Below, piece after piece: positions 8,525 to 17,088 of a stretch of 64,000 nucleotides of DNA. Positions within the stretch are counted from its first letter, which is position 1. Every line of letters starts with the position of its first letter. The notes under the pieces are model-generated. The model was not told where the DNA came from, made no database searches, and was given only the letters and a program-made list of their open reading frames with translations. The DNA is from an uncultured Cocleimonas sp. Lineage in GTDB: Bacteria > Pseudomonadota > Gammaproteobacteria > Thiotrichales > Thiotrichaceae. Where the stretch lies: positions 1 through 64,000 of the forward strand of contig NZ_CANLZW010000006.1 in NCBI RefSeq assembly GCF_947495625.1, given 5' to 3'. Both the position numbers and the translations under genes were made by a program.

Positions 8525-9091
8525 ATGAAAAACACAATTAATCAAAATTTAAGTCACTTTTCCGGACTGCTTATGAATTTTAGTCTTTCCCGTTTACTGC
8601 TTGCCCTAATACTAATATCGTTTATTTATCCTCAGATAACTTCGGCTTCAGAGAAAAAACCATTTAGACCAGATCTGCATAAGTTCTGGGATAAAAATTG
8701 TTCTGAATGCCATGGTCATTCGGCTGATTTCGCACGGAAATTTCTAAAGGTTGTCGATGGCAAGCTACAAGGCCCCTTACATAAAGATAGCTTTCATTTG
8801 TTTCTACATAACCATTATTTGGTAAAGAATCAGCAAGATGCCATTTATGACATGCTACTTGCAGAAACAGAAACCCTGCCTCGTTTTAGAGATGAATGCA
8901 GTTCCTGCCACAAAAGAGCGGCGGAATTTGTGCGAGAGTCTTTGGTGTTGAAAGATGGTGAGCTTTATAACAGAGAAGATGATTCGGAAACTGGAGATTT
9001 TCTCCAATCCCATCAAGACTTGAAGGCAGAGGATATTGAGTTCTATATGACTTTATTAACACGGGTAGCAAACGAAGTTTATCGGCCATAA
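8525..9091 (+). CDS. Secreted diheme cytochrome c
   Basis: A 188-residue exported protein with two haem c attachment motifs, C-S-E-C-H (residues 59-63) and C-S-S-C-H (125-129), each followed by a similar segment ('AxFxRxxLxxxxGxL'), so it appears to be an internal duplication of one haem module. The signal anchor spans residues ~20-42; an internal Met at 17 would also give a signal peptide, but AGGGAG before ATG 8525 favours the longer form. Its place after a TtrS/TtrR-type pair suggests an electron carrier for sulfur-compound metabolism. I cannot assign it to a named Sox or Tsd cytochrome. Confidence 0.8.
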   Translation: MKNTINQNLSHFSGLLMNFSLSRLLLALILISFIYPQITSASEKKPFRPDLHKFWDKNCSECHGHSADFARKFLKVVDGKLQGPLHKDSFHLFLHNHYLVKNQQDAIYDMLLAETETLPRFRDECSSCHKRAAEFVRESLVLKDGELYNREDDSETGDFLQSHQDLKAEDIEFYMTLLTRVANEVYRP

Positions 9092-9160
9092 ATCTCCGAT
9101 ATAGAATTTTTTATTCAACCTTCGAGATTTACAACTAGAGCAGTTTTTAGTAATTATTTA

Positions 9161-9193
9161 AAAAAAGCGCCGGAAGGATGGGGGGGGGGTGTT
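9161..9193 (-). repeat. CACCCCCCTACTT-family repeat, copy 4 (degenerate)
   Basis: On the minus strand: AACA, a run of ten C, ATCCTTCC, then GGCGCTTTTTT. The C-run is expanded and the TACTT core is lost. It follows the VIT1 gene in terminator orientation. Confidence 0.5.
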
Positions 9194-9211
9194 AAGAAAT
9201 GCTAAGCAACG

Positions 9212-9967
9212 TTAAGCAATGTTAAATACTGTTCTTAATATATAACCAGTAAGGTAGGCAAGACCAGCTGCCGCACTTCCGGTCAGAAGCGTACGTAAGC
9301 CAGATACGAACACTGGCATGGCGAATAAAAAGCTTTTCAGCATGCCGATCGAAAAGAACATAACCCCAGCAATTCCACTGCTGATTAAAAACTGTTGCTG
9401 CATGCTTAGTGAATTAATAAGAAAAGGTAACAGCGGCATTGCACCCACTATCAAAAATGCCGCAAACGTAGTGAATCCGGATCTCCAAGGAGATGCGGTT
9501 GCTTTTGGTATTCCATACTCTTCAGTAAGCATGGTTTCTACCCATAAACGCCTATCCTGGCTGATAGTTTTTACAATTTCTTCTAAGATTTCCCCAGAAA
9601 ACCCTTTTTGCTGAAAAATTTGTCTTATCTCTTCTCGTTCACCTTCAGGGATGTTATCTATGTGTTCTTCTTCGGTGCGTTTAATCGCTGCAGTAAATTC
9701 TTTTTGAGCAATAATAGACTCATAATTACTCACACCCATGCTAAAACCATCTGCGAATAAATTCGCAAAGCCTAAGACCAAAGCAACACTGGAGGGGAAG
9801 CCTGCACCCACTGCTCCAGAAACTATAGCAAAGGTGGTAACACATCCATCTATTCCACCCAAAACGGCATCGGATACATTTTGTGGCTTTGAAGCATTTT
9901 TCAGACGTAGTTTGATTGCCTCGGGACTGTGCTCATGACTAAGTTTTTTATTTACTTTTTTTTTCAT
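9212..9967 (-). CDS. VIT1/CCC1-family membrane transporter
   Basis: A 251-residue protein of the VIT1/CCC1 family, which moves Fe2+ or Mn2+ out of the cytoplasm. The hallmark first helix '[24 protein letters not shown]' region and second helix '[21 protein letters not shown]' are present, then a charged cytoplasmic helical region ([16 protein letters not shown]) that binds metal in plant VIT1, and three more hydrophobic helices. The gene lies downstream of cbpM on the same strand (36 bases), so it may be the last gene of the cbpA-cbpM unit. Substrate is inferred from family only. Confidence 0.85.
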   Translation of the reverse strand: MKKKVNKKLSHEHSPEAIKLRLKNASKPQNVSDAVLGGIDGCVTTFAIVSGAVGAGFPSSVALVLGFANLFADGFSMGVSNYESIIAQKEFTAAIKRTEEEHIDNIPEGEREEIRQIFQQKGFSGEILEEIVKTISQDRRLWVETMLTEEYGIPKATASPWRSGFTTFAAFLIVGAMPLLPFLINSLSMQQQFLISSGIAGVMFFSIGMLKSFLFAMPVFVSGLRTLLTGSAAAGLAYLTGYILRTVFNIA

Positions 9968-10003
9968 TTAAAGAAAGAGTTGATTACTGAAGTAATAGAC
10001 CAA

Positions 10004-10345
10004 TCAATCAAATAGCTGATTTTGAGCGATATGTTTAAGCTGGTTTAGCTCTTTCTTCAAATTATCTATTTCATCCAGTAACTCCAGAGATAGTGCCACT
10101 CCGGACAAGTTAATGCCCAAATCTTGTCTTAAGCGCAGTGCTTTGTGCGTGCGTATTTGTGCGCTTTGATGGAACCGCCATTGACGGGTGGATTCGCCTT
10201 CGAGGGGTGCAATAACGCCTTGATCAACCAGCCGGATGATAAACTCGGCAGGGGTTTGACAGCACTGGCATAGCTCGGCAAGATTTAGGGTTGGTTCTTC
10301 TTCGAGTATGCTTCCAGATATAATATTTATCACATTTGTACTCAT
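10004..10345 (-). CDS. cbpM: Chaperone modulator CbpM
   Basis: A 113-residue MerR-like helix-turn-helix protein of the CbpM family. In E. coli CbpM binds the J-domain of CbpA and blocks both its co-chaperone and DNA-binding activities. The N-terminal winged-helix part ('LAELCQCCQTPAEFIIRLVDQGVI') and the C-terminal leucine-rich helix ('LSLELLDEIDNLKKEL') fit the family. It lies 88 bases downstream of cbpA on the same strand, the standard cbpA-cbpM order. Confidence 0.85.
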   Translation of the reverse strand: MSTNVINIISGSILEEEPTLNLAELCQCCQTPAEFIIRLVDQGVIAPLEGESTRQWRFHQSAQIRTHKALRLRQDLGINLSGVALSLELLDEIDNLKKELNQLKHIAQNQLFD

Positions 10346-10433
10346 CGTATTTTCTCTATGTTCTTGTTTGTCGCCTTATTATTACGTTTTTAAGTAATTA
10401 AAGAAGGCTTTCAATAATTGGCTTTAGCCGATT

Positions 10434-11399
10434 TTAGAATAAATAACTGCGCGGATTAAAGTCGATCTCGTCGCGCATTTTTTCATTGTATTCCTTCACT
10501 TTAGGGTTTGAAGATGGTGGCAGTGTAATTTGTAACACTACATAAAAATCCCCTGCATTTTTACCCGGCAGACCTTTTCCTTTCAATCTAAGCTTACGCC
10601 CCTGTTGAGAATCTGGTGGAATTTTCATATCCATTTTTTTGCCATCTGGCGTGGGTACTTTTATCTTTGCGCCTAAGGTGGCTTCCCAAGGAGCAACAGG
10701 GACATTCAAGGAAATATCTTTTTCGTTGATGTTATATAGTTTATGCGGGTTGAAGGCGACTTCAATCAGCAAATCACCTGGCTCGCCGCCGCCATGTCCG
10801 GGATTACCTTGTTTGCTGAGGCGAATAGTTTGGCCTTCTTTGATTCCCTTGGGGATTTTTATGCTTAAGGTTCTATGTTTGCTGACGATTTGCCCTTGTT
10901 CGTTGATTTCGGGAATCGCCATTTTTACGGATTGCTTGGTGCCGTTTAGTGAGTCTTCTAAGTCAATCATGATCTTGGCGCGAACATTCTCACCCTTGGC
11001 CTGAAAGCCACCACTTGGACCGCCAGAGCGATGGTAACGACCACTGCTAGCACGATCGCCACCAAACAAGTCTTCAAAAAAACTACTGTAATCTTCAGCA
11101 TTGCCTTGTGTATAGCCACCGCCACCAAAGTCAAAATTCTGTTCCCAATCGGGTGGCGGTTGAAAGCCATCCTGACCAGCTTTCCAGTTCTCGCCTAATT
11201 GGTCATAAGCTTCGCGCTTTTCCGGGTCTTTAAGGACTTCATAGGCTTCGCCGACTTCTTTGAATTTCACTTCGGCATCTGCTTCTTTGCTAACGTCAGG
11301 ATGATATTTACGTGCAAGTTTTCGGTAAGCACGTTTAACTCCATCTTGAGGGGCATTTTTTTTCAGCCCGAGAATTTCGTAATAGTCTTTATATTCCAT
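10434..11399 (-). CDS. cbpA: Curved-DNA-binding protein / DnaJ-type co-chaperone CbpA
   Basis: A 321-residue J-domain protein that stimulates DnaK and binds DNA. The J-domain is at residues 1-70 with the essential H-P-D ('YHPDVSKEA'), followed by a Gly/Phe-rich linker (~80-135, 'GGGGYTQG', 'GGPSGGF') and the two beta-barrel substrate-binding domains of the DnaJ C-terminal region. There is no zinc-finger domain, which separates it from DnaJ proper. It begins a unit with cbpM and the VIT1 gene. Confidence 0.9.
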   Translation of the reverse strand: MEYKDYYEILGLKKNAPQDGVKRAYRKLARKYHPDVSKEADAEVKFKEVGEAYEVLKDPEKREAYDQLGENWKAGQDGFQPPPDWEQNFDFGGGGYTQGNAEDYSSFFEDLFGGDRASSGRYHRSGGPSGGFQAKGENVRAKIMIDLEDSLNGTKQSVKMAIPEINEQGQIVSKHRTLSIKIPKGIKEGQTIRLSKQGNPGHGGGEPGDLLIEVAFNPHKLYNINEKDISLNVPVAPWEATLGAKIKVPTPDGKKMDMKIPPDSQQGRKLRLKGKGLPGKNAGDFYVVLQITLPPSSNPKVKEYNEKMRDEIDFNPRSYLF

Positions 11400-11495
11400 A
11401 GTTTTCTACTTTAAAGCTGTAACAACAGTGAAGCATTATCGGCGTAGTAAATGAGCAATGCGCTGTTGAAAATGGTTAATAAATATCGGTAACAA

Positions 11496-12251
11496 TTAAT
11501 CAAATAATTCAAATTCAGTAATTATCGGCAAATGGTCGCTGGCTATTTTAGATAACTTGTAACGACAGCGTTTCGCTGAAAGTAACCGTAAACCACCGCG
11601 ATAATAGATACGATCTAAGCCACCTCTGGGTGAGAACGAAGGGTAGGTTTTAATCGCCTTGGGTGAACCCGTTTTACTCTCTTTATCGGTGGCACACTGG
11701 AATTCTAAACCTTCAATAAATAATGAGCGTAATAGAGAGCGCCAGTCGTTAAAGTCACCGCCGATAAGACAGGCAGCATCCTTATCTAAATCTTCATATT
11801 CTTTCGATCGGCATAACACGCCTGCTTGCTTTTGGCGTTCTTTCGCAGACAACCCTAAATGTAAATTGAAGACTTCCAAAGGATAGGTTTTACCGCTACT
11901 GCTTTTAACTTCTATGGTTGAATGCTGGCAACCTCTGCGCTTGCGCTGACCAATGGTCAGGTCGATATTACGCTCGCGTAAAATAGGGAAACGGCTGAGT
12001 GTGGCATTACCATACCAGCCTTTTTTTACACTGACGTTGTGCCCCATAACGTAATGAGGATAGCCCAGCGCTTCGGATAATTCCTTGGCTAGCTCTAATT
12101 CACGAGAGCGAGGTACGCCTTCATCAACCTCTTGGAGTAGTACGATATCGGCATCGTGTTCGCTTAAAATTTCAACAATTCGCTCAGGAGCGAAGCGCCT
12201 ATCAAACCCTATGGCACGGTGAATATTGTAACTGAGAACACGAATTTTCAA
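11496..12251 (-). CDS. Endonuclease/exonuclease/phosphatase (EEP) family protein, YbhP-like
   Basis: A 251-residue EEP-superfamily hydrolase. Catalytic signatures are 'LSYNIHRAIG' (Asn), 'VLLQEVDEG' (Mg-binding Glu), 'NLHLGL', 'GGDFNDW' (Asp/Asn) and 'ASDHLPI' (terminal Asp-His). The closest familiar protein is E. coli YbhP, encoded next to cardiolipin synthase clsB; here clsB lies about 12 kb away in the same stress region. There is no signal peptide. The substrate could be a phospholipid head group or a nucleic acid and is not decidable from sequence. Confidence 0.8.
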   Translation of the reverse strand: MKIRVLSYNIHRAIGFDRRFAPERIVEILSEHDADIVLLQEVDEGVPRSRELELAKELSEALGYPHYVMGHNVSVKKGWYGNATLSRFPILRERNIDLTIGQRKRRGCQHSTIEVKSSSGKTYPLEVFNLHLGLSAKERQKQAGVLCRSKEYEDLDKDAACLIGGDFNDWRSLLRSLFIEGLEFQCATDKESKTGSPKAIKTYPSFSPRGGLDRIYYRGGLRLLSAKRCRYKLSKIASDHLPIITEFELFD

Positions 12252-12381
12252 TTATCGATCCTTTTTCATTCTTGTTTATCATTAATCATACTCAGTTTCT
12301 ATTATTTAGCATAAGTTCTGAGAATAATATGACACTCATCAAGTCTTTGGTGCTTAAGGCGGTCTATTCTAAATAGAAAAG

Positions 12382-12408
12382 CCACCCCCCTACTTTAGGG
12401 CGTTTTTT
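12382..12408 (+). repeat. CACCCCCCTACTT-family repeat, copy 5
   Basis: CACCCCCCTACTT exact core followed by TAGGGCG and seven T. CCCTA-CTT-TAGGG makes a five-base-pair hairpin, so it looks like a short intrinsic terminator. However it sits between the divergent EEP and DksA-like genes, upstream of the plus-strand gene, so it has no obvious transcript to stop. Confidence 0.85.
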
Positions 12409-12460
12409 TCGGGTGAGCATCCTGTTTATTGAGCATAGCGTTAATTTTGGAGATAGGAAC

Positions 12461-12808
12461 ATGAATAATCAAATAAATAAAAATAGTAACAAAGAAAACG
12501 AGGTAGCCCTGCAACAATTGACTGAGTTGCAAGATGAGTTAGCGCAGCGTTTAAAAAATTTATCAGCAGACAGATCAAGCAGCCACAGTATTGACTCATC
12601 CGAACAAGCAGTAGAGCGAGAAAATGATGAAGTTGTCGATCAGTTAGAAAACGATACCAGAGAAGAATTAGAGCAAGTGCAACATGCAATAAAGCGCATC
12701 GAGAATGGCACTTATGGAATTTGTGCTAAATGCGAAGAAGAGATTTCACCGCAACGTTTAAAAGCAATACCGTATGCAACCCTTTGTATTAATTGTGCGG
12801 ACACCTAG
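12461..12808 (+). CDS. DksA/TraR-family zinc-finger protein
   Basis: A 115-residue protein with a long N-terminal coiled-coil and a C-terminal C4 zinc finger (C-A-K-C ... C-I-N-C) of the DksA/TraR family, whose members bind the RNA polymerase secondary channel. ATG 12461 is preferred, with GGAG about eight bases upstream, over a possible start 16 codons earlier. The acidic coiled-coil tip of true DksA (D-x-x-D-x-A) is not clearly conserved, so I call it DksA-like rather than DksA. It is followed after 57 bases by the Lon-like protease and probably heads that transcript. Confidence 0.85.
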   Translation: MNNQINKNSNKENEVALQQLTELQDELAQRLKNLSADRSSSHSIDSSEQAVERENDEVVDQLENDTREELEQVQHAIKRIENGTYGICAKCEEEISPQRLKAIPYATLCINCADT

Positions 12809-12865
12809 GATTTGATCAGCTAATATAAATACTATAAAAATTAAATAGAATGAGACAAGGGTAAG

Positions 12866-15265
12866 ATGAGTAGTATCAAATTAAAGCCCGAGGAACTTTA
12901 TAGGGTAACGAATCCGGCAGACATTAAATATGACACGACTGCTGAAATCGATAACTCGAAATACGGTGCTATAGGTCAATCACGCGCTTTAGAGGCGATT
13001 GAATTTGGCGTTGGCATGCGCCGTGAAAACTACAATATTTATCTGGCTGGTTCCAAGGGGCTGGGCAAACATGCGGTTATGCAAAAAATATTGGAACAGC
13101 ACGCCAAAGATGAGAGCCCTCCATCAGATTGGTGCTATGTCGATAATTATGAGGAATTCTATAAACCAATTGCGCTTGAGTTACCAGCGGGAGTAGGCTT
13201 CAAATTGCGCACAGACATGGCGCAGTTAGTGAGTGATTTATTACTGGCAGTGCCCGCCGCTTATGAGAATGACGAATACCGCACTCGCATTCAAGAAATA
13301 GAAGGTGCCTTTGAAGAGCGCAGAGAAAAGGCGTTTGCAGAACTTGCCGAAGAGGCTGATGCAGAAGGCATCACCATGATCAATACGCCGACAGGCTATA
13401 CCATCGTCCCTATTAGTGACGGCAAGCCGATGTCGCAGGAAGATTTCAAAAAGCTGGATGAGATTGAGCAAAACACAAAACAGGAAAAAATAGACGAGAT
13501 AAAGGAAAAACTAAAAGATCTGGTGATGGAAGTACCTGTTTGGGAAAAAGAAACCAGAGAGCAATTCAAAGAGCTAAATACCAGCTTTGCTAAATCATCC
13601 GTTAAACCCTTTCTGAAAGCGTTAATGGACAAGTATTCGAAAACACCAGAAGTAAAGAAGTATCTTGATATCGTCAGTAAAGATATCGTTGAGAATATGC
13701 AGTTTTTCCTACCGGTAAATACGAACCCTGGCTTACTTGAAGGGCAGGGAGCACCACCATCGGCAGAACTTAGGCGCTATGAAATCAATGTGCTGGTTAA
13801 TAATGCCGAGCTCCAAGGTACGCCCATCGTATATGAGAATAACCCTACCTATAATAACCTTATCGGCAGGATAGAACACATCGCACAAGATGGCGCTTTG
13901 ATTACCGATTTCACGTTGATCAAACCCGGGGCATTACACAAAGCCAACGGTGGTTATTTGATTCTTGATATGCAGAATCTTTTAATGAATCCATTTGCAT
14001 GGGACGGTTTAAAACGGACCTTATACGCCAAAGAAATTCGCATGCAATCGCTAGAAAGAATGCTCAGTATCGTGAGCACGGTGACTCTAGAGCCAGAAGC
14101 GATTCCTTTAAACATCAAGGTTGTATTGGTTGGGGATCGATATCTTTATTATCTGTTAAAAACCTATGATCCCGAATTCAATGAATTATTCAAAGCGACC
14201 GCTGATTTTTCAGAATCGTTTGATCGAGATGCGGATTCCGTCAATCAACTGGCGCAGATTATCTCTATCGTTACAAACATAGAAAAAACACGCCCAATAA
14301 AACGCGAAGGTGTTGCCCGAATCATTGAGCATTGCTCCAGGGAAACGGGCGATGCTGAAAAGCTCTCTTTGCATCGGGGAAAGCTCAAAGATTTGATTGT
14401 CGAATCAGATTACTGGGCAGGCAAAAATGGTAAAGATGAAGTTGAAGTAGCGCATGTACAAAGCGCTATTGATTCACGTATTCGTCGAGCCGATCAAATA
14501 CAGGAACAAGTTCGGGAACAAATTTTACGTGACATCATTCTCATTGATACGGAAGGCGAATGTGTCGGTCAAATCAATGGCTTATCCGTTTATCAGCTTG
14601 GCGAAGACAGTTTTGGTCAGCCATCGCGGATAACGGCAACGGCGCGTTTGGGTCATGGCAATGTATTGGATATTGAGCGTGAAATTAAACTTGGCGGACC
14701 GATTCATTCCAAAGGTGTGATGATTTTATCGTCGTGTCTGGCGAATCGTTATGCCAAAGATCGACCCCTTTCACTCTCTGCCACACTGGTGTTTGAACAA
14801 AACTATGGTGGTGTTGATGGCGATAGCGCATCCATTGCTGAGTTTTGCGCGCTGATTTCAGCCCTCTCTGGGCTACCCATCAATCAAAGCTTTGCGGTGA
14901 CAGGCTCCATTAATCAGCATGGTGCAGCGCAGGCAATTGGTGGTGTTAACCATAAAATCGAAGGCTTTTTCGATATATGTAATGCCAGAGGTCTCAGCGG
15001 AAATCAGGGGGTGATTATTCCTCGCGCTAATCTAAAACATTTGATGTTAAAGCATGATGTTGTTGCAGCCGTAAAGAAAAAACAGTTTCACGTACACACA
15101 ATTGATGACGTTAATGATGCACTTGAATTGCTCATGGGAAAGAAAGTGGGCGTTGCCAATCGCAAAGGCAATTACCGCAGGGGCACGATAAATCATCTGG
15201 TAATGAAGCGTCTGGAAGAGCTGCATCAACTGCACGGTAAATACGCCATGACAGATAAAAGCTAG
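12866..15265 (+). CDS. ATP-dependent Lon-like protease (LonB/YcbZ type)
   Basis: A 799-residue protein of the Lon-related AAA family (AAA_32 plus Lon_C). The N-terminal part has a P-loop 'AGSKGLGKHAVM' near residue 62 and a long charged helical insertion (~130-260). The C-terminal protease domain contains the catalytic serine in 'GVDGDSASIAEF' (about residue 654) and lysine in 'GVNHKIEGF' (about 696), the Ser-Lys dyad of Lon proteases. It lacks the N-terminal LAN domain of classical Lon. AAGGG precedes the ATG. It is followed by the Usp gene after nine bases. Confidence 0.9.
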   Translation: MSSIKLKPEELYRVTNPADIKYDTTAEIDNSKYGAIGQSRALEAIEFGVGMRRENYNIYLAGSKGLGKHAVMQKILEQHAKDESPPSDWCYVDNYEEFYKPIALELPAGVGFKLRTDMAQLVSDLLLAVPAAYENDEYRTRIQEIEGAFEERREKAFAELAEEADAEGITMINTPTGYTIVPISDGKPMSQEDFKKLDEIEQNTKQEKIDEIKEKLKDLVMEVPVWEKETREQFKELNTSFAKSSVKPFLKALMDKYSKTPEVKKYLDIVSKDIVENMQFFLPVNTNPGLLEGQGAPPSAELRRYEINVLVNNAELQGTPIVYENNPTYNNLIGRIEHIAQDGALITDFTLIKPGALHKANGGYLILDMQNLLMNPFAWDGLKRTLYAKEIRMQSLERMLSIVSTVTLEPEAIPLNIKVVLVGDRYLYYLLKTYDPEFNELFKATADFSESFDRDADSVNQLAQIISIVTNIEKTRPIKREGVARIIEHCSRETGDAEKLSLHRGKLKDLIVESDYWAGKNGKDEVEVAHVQSAIDSRIRRADQIQEQVREQILRDIILIDTEGECVGQINGLSVYQLGEDSFGQPSRITATARLGHGNVLDIEREIKLGGPIHSKGVMILSSCLANRYAKDRPLSLSATLVFEQNYGGVDGDSASIAEFCALISALSGLPINQSFAVTGSINQHGAAQAIGGVNHKIEGFFDICNARGLSGNQGVIIPRANLKHLMLKHDVVAAVKKKQFHVHTIDDVNDALELLMGKKVGVANRKGNYRRGTINHLVMKRLEELHQLHGKYAMTDKS

Positions 15266-15274
15266 ATAACCGTA

Positions 15275-16063
15275 ATGTCGAATGAGCTAAATCAGAGAGG
15301 TAGAGGAGTACAGATTTTACTGGATAATCAGAAGGATCAACATGAATCGCTTTTGACTGCTGCTTTAATAGCCAGAAAACTAAAACTAGTACTGCAAGGT
15401 TTATTTATTGAAGAAGAGAACCAGATACGAGCTGCAGATTTGTCCTTTTCACGTGAAATTTCACTCTGGTCTGCTAAGGAAAGACAGATATCTAGTGAGA
15501 GCGTACATAGGATTTTACGCGCAAATGCGCGCCTTACACAAAAAGAATTAAAGAAGGTCGCGAATAGTGTAAAGGTCGATTGTTCATTTCAAGTTATTCG
15601 TGGTGAAAGAGTTCAGTGGATAAAAGACAATATTGATTCAGCGGAAATACTTTTTTTAGGGGGGAATAAATTAGTAAATAGATCGTTTCAGTCGCTTAAG
15701 TATTGTTGTGAAGTCACCCCCCCACTTTTAGCCGTATTTGATGGTTCAAAGGCATCGGAAAATGCTTTTAAAATAGCGGTGCAGATAGCCGAGAATAATA
15801 AAAAGTCTTTATTAGTACTCTTGCTTGTTAATGATTTGTCAGATGAACAAGCTATAAAAGATCAAATAAATCTGTTGATCCAAGACCATCCAGATATCAC
15901 TTTAGGCATTGAAACAATGACACAAAGCCAGTTTTCTAATAAATCAGGACAGATGCGCGCTCATATGCTGATCATTCCCCGTGATATGCAGTGGCTGCAA
16001 AATAAAGCACATTTTGGTGCATTTATTCAGCAAGCACATTGTCCGGTTGTATTAGTTAGATAG
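15275..16063 (+). CDS. Universal stress protein (tandem UspA-like domains)
   Basis: A 262-residue protein with two Usp-like segments. The second begins at 'PPLLAVFDGSKASENAFKIA', the usual start strand and helix of a Usp domain, and ends 'AHCPVVLVR', the usual final strand. The first domain is diverged. It is closely linked to the Lon-like protease (nine bases). Repeat copy 6 lies exactly across the codons for 'VTPPLLAVF' without disturbing the Usp pattern. Confidence 0.75.
   Translation: MSNELNQRGRGVQILLDNQKDQHESLLTAALIARKLKLVLQGLFIEEENQIRAADLSFSREISLWSAKERQISSESVHRILRANARLTQKELKKVANSVKVDCSFQVIRGERVQWIKDNIDSAEILFLGGNKLVNRSFQSLKYCCEVTPPLLAVFDGSKASENAFKIAVQIAENNKKSLLVLLLVNDLSDEQAIKDQINLLIQDHPDITLGIETMTQSQFSNKSGQMRAHMLIIPRDMQWLQNKAHFGAFIQQAHCPVVLVR
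15713..15740 (+). repeat. CACCCCCCTACTT-family repeat, copy 6 (inside usp gene)
   Basis: GTCACCCCCCCACTTTTAGC then CGTATTTG. One core base differs (C for T). The copy is wholly coding and in frame, encoding V-T-P-P-L-L-A-V-F. Confidence 0.75.
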
Positions 16064-16160
16064 GGGTTAGGTAATAGCTTGGTTTTTGCCTAAAAAAAGC
16101 CCCACATTTGCCTGACTATTTAAATACTGAGCATGTTGGCTGAGTTTAGTGATTCTAAGA

Positions 16161-16391
16161 TTATAACCAGCCTACCAGCTGTGCATGTACTCCACTATCT
16201 TTAACCCCATTAAGTACCTGCAAAGATTTTGTAGTCTCAGAATTAAAACCAACAATCATTAGATGAGGTTGTTTGTCAGGAAGTTCGGCTGAGACCACGC
16301 CTGCAAGTTTACAAACCTTTTGCGATAAATCATCTCGGTGTTGTTTATTTAATTCCTAGTTGATGTGCACGACTACTTCTGTATTTTTCAT
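16161..16391 (-). pseudogene. Small HMA-like gene interrupted by an in-frame amber codon
   Basis: On the minus strand ATG 16391 opens a 77-codon frame ending at TAA 16161-16163, broken only by TAG at codon 12 (16356-16358). Skipping that codon gives M-K-N-T-E-V-V-V-H-I-N, then 64 residues containing 'HLMIVGFNSE' and ending 'SGVHAQLVGWL'. This pattern resembles small ~70-residue ferredoxin-like or heavy-metal-associated-like proteins ('VVVHID ... HLMLVxYDP ... GVHAxLIG'). AGAGGA is correctly spaced before the ATG. A single nonsense mutation in an otherwise intact gene is the simplest reading. It is antisense to its neighbours, between the Usp and Host_attach genes. Confidence 0.65.
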
Positions 16392-16611
16392 GGAATTAAT
16401 CCTCTGATTATTCTTGTTAAATGCGCATAATATTCTCATGAACGAATATAGGCCTTTGGTTTTTTGAGTTCTGTGAAATAAGTCACTTATGAATAAAAAT
16501 TAAGACATATTAATGATAGAGGTCAAGACGTTAAACAGACATTCATGCCAGTATGACGTCGAAGTGGTTTAATAGAAGATTTGTCCTTAACTCAAAAAGA
16601 GGAGAATTAAA

Positions 16612-17049
16612 ATGTCTAAGATATGGATACTAGTAGCAGATGAAGCGAGAGCTAGAACTTTCACTGCCGATAAACCTGTAGATCCAATGGTTGAAATTAA
16701 CTCAATGACCTCACCCGAGGCAAAACTGCGAGATCAGGATTTGGTATCTGATAAACCCGGTAGAGTAATAGGCGGCTCTGATCAGAGCAAGCATGGTGTC
16801 GGAGAAAAATCAGAACATAAAGAGCAATATGCTGTTCGATTTGCAAAAGAAATTGGTGCTTATCTTGATGATAATTTACGTGATAAGTCATTTGGTAAAT
16901 TAATTCTGGTAGCGGCGCCTCATTTTCTGGGTTTGCTCCGCAAAGAATTAAGTAAAGAAGTTGAAGCGGTTATTTCACTTCAGCTTGATAAAGACTTAAG
17001 CAATATGGAAACCGAAGAGATTCGAGAGCATTTACCAAAATATTTATAG
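16612..17049 (+). CDS. Host_attach (PF10116-type) protein
   Basis: A 145-residue cytoplasmic protein of the family annotated as 'required for attachment to host cells', related to bacterial/archaeal eRF1-like (baeRF) folds. Typical features are the start 'IWILVADEARARTF', the middle 'FAKEIGAYL' and 'LILVAAPHFLGLLRKEL', and the end 'LDKDLSNMETEEIREHLPKYL' region. Its ribosome binding site AGAGGAG is strong. Despite the family name a role at the ribosome or in stress is more likely in a free-living bacterium; that is inference. Confidence 0.85.
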   Translation: MSKIWILVADEARARTFTADKPVDPMVEINSMTSPEAKLRDQDLVSDKPGRVIGGSDQSKHGVGEKSEHKEQYAVRFAKEIGAYLDDNLRDKSFGKLILVAAPHFLGLLRKELSKEVEAVISLQLDKDLSNMETEEIREHLPKYL

Positions 17050-17088
17050 TTATTCTTCGTTAGCTAACTTACTACAAGGATTGGATTA

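Noticed and set aside
15651-15668. TTTTTTTAGGGGGGAATAAA in the usp gene as a repeat copy
   Set aside because: The T and G runs are in the wrong relation to each other, and the core is absent.
16081-16115. GCCTAAAAAAAGCCCCACATTTG as a repeat copy
   Set aside because: Only short pieces match and the C-run is four bases long.
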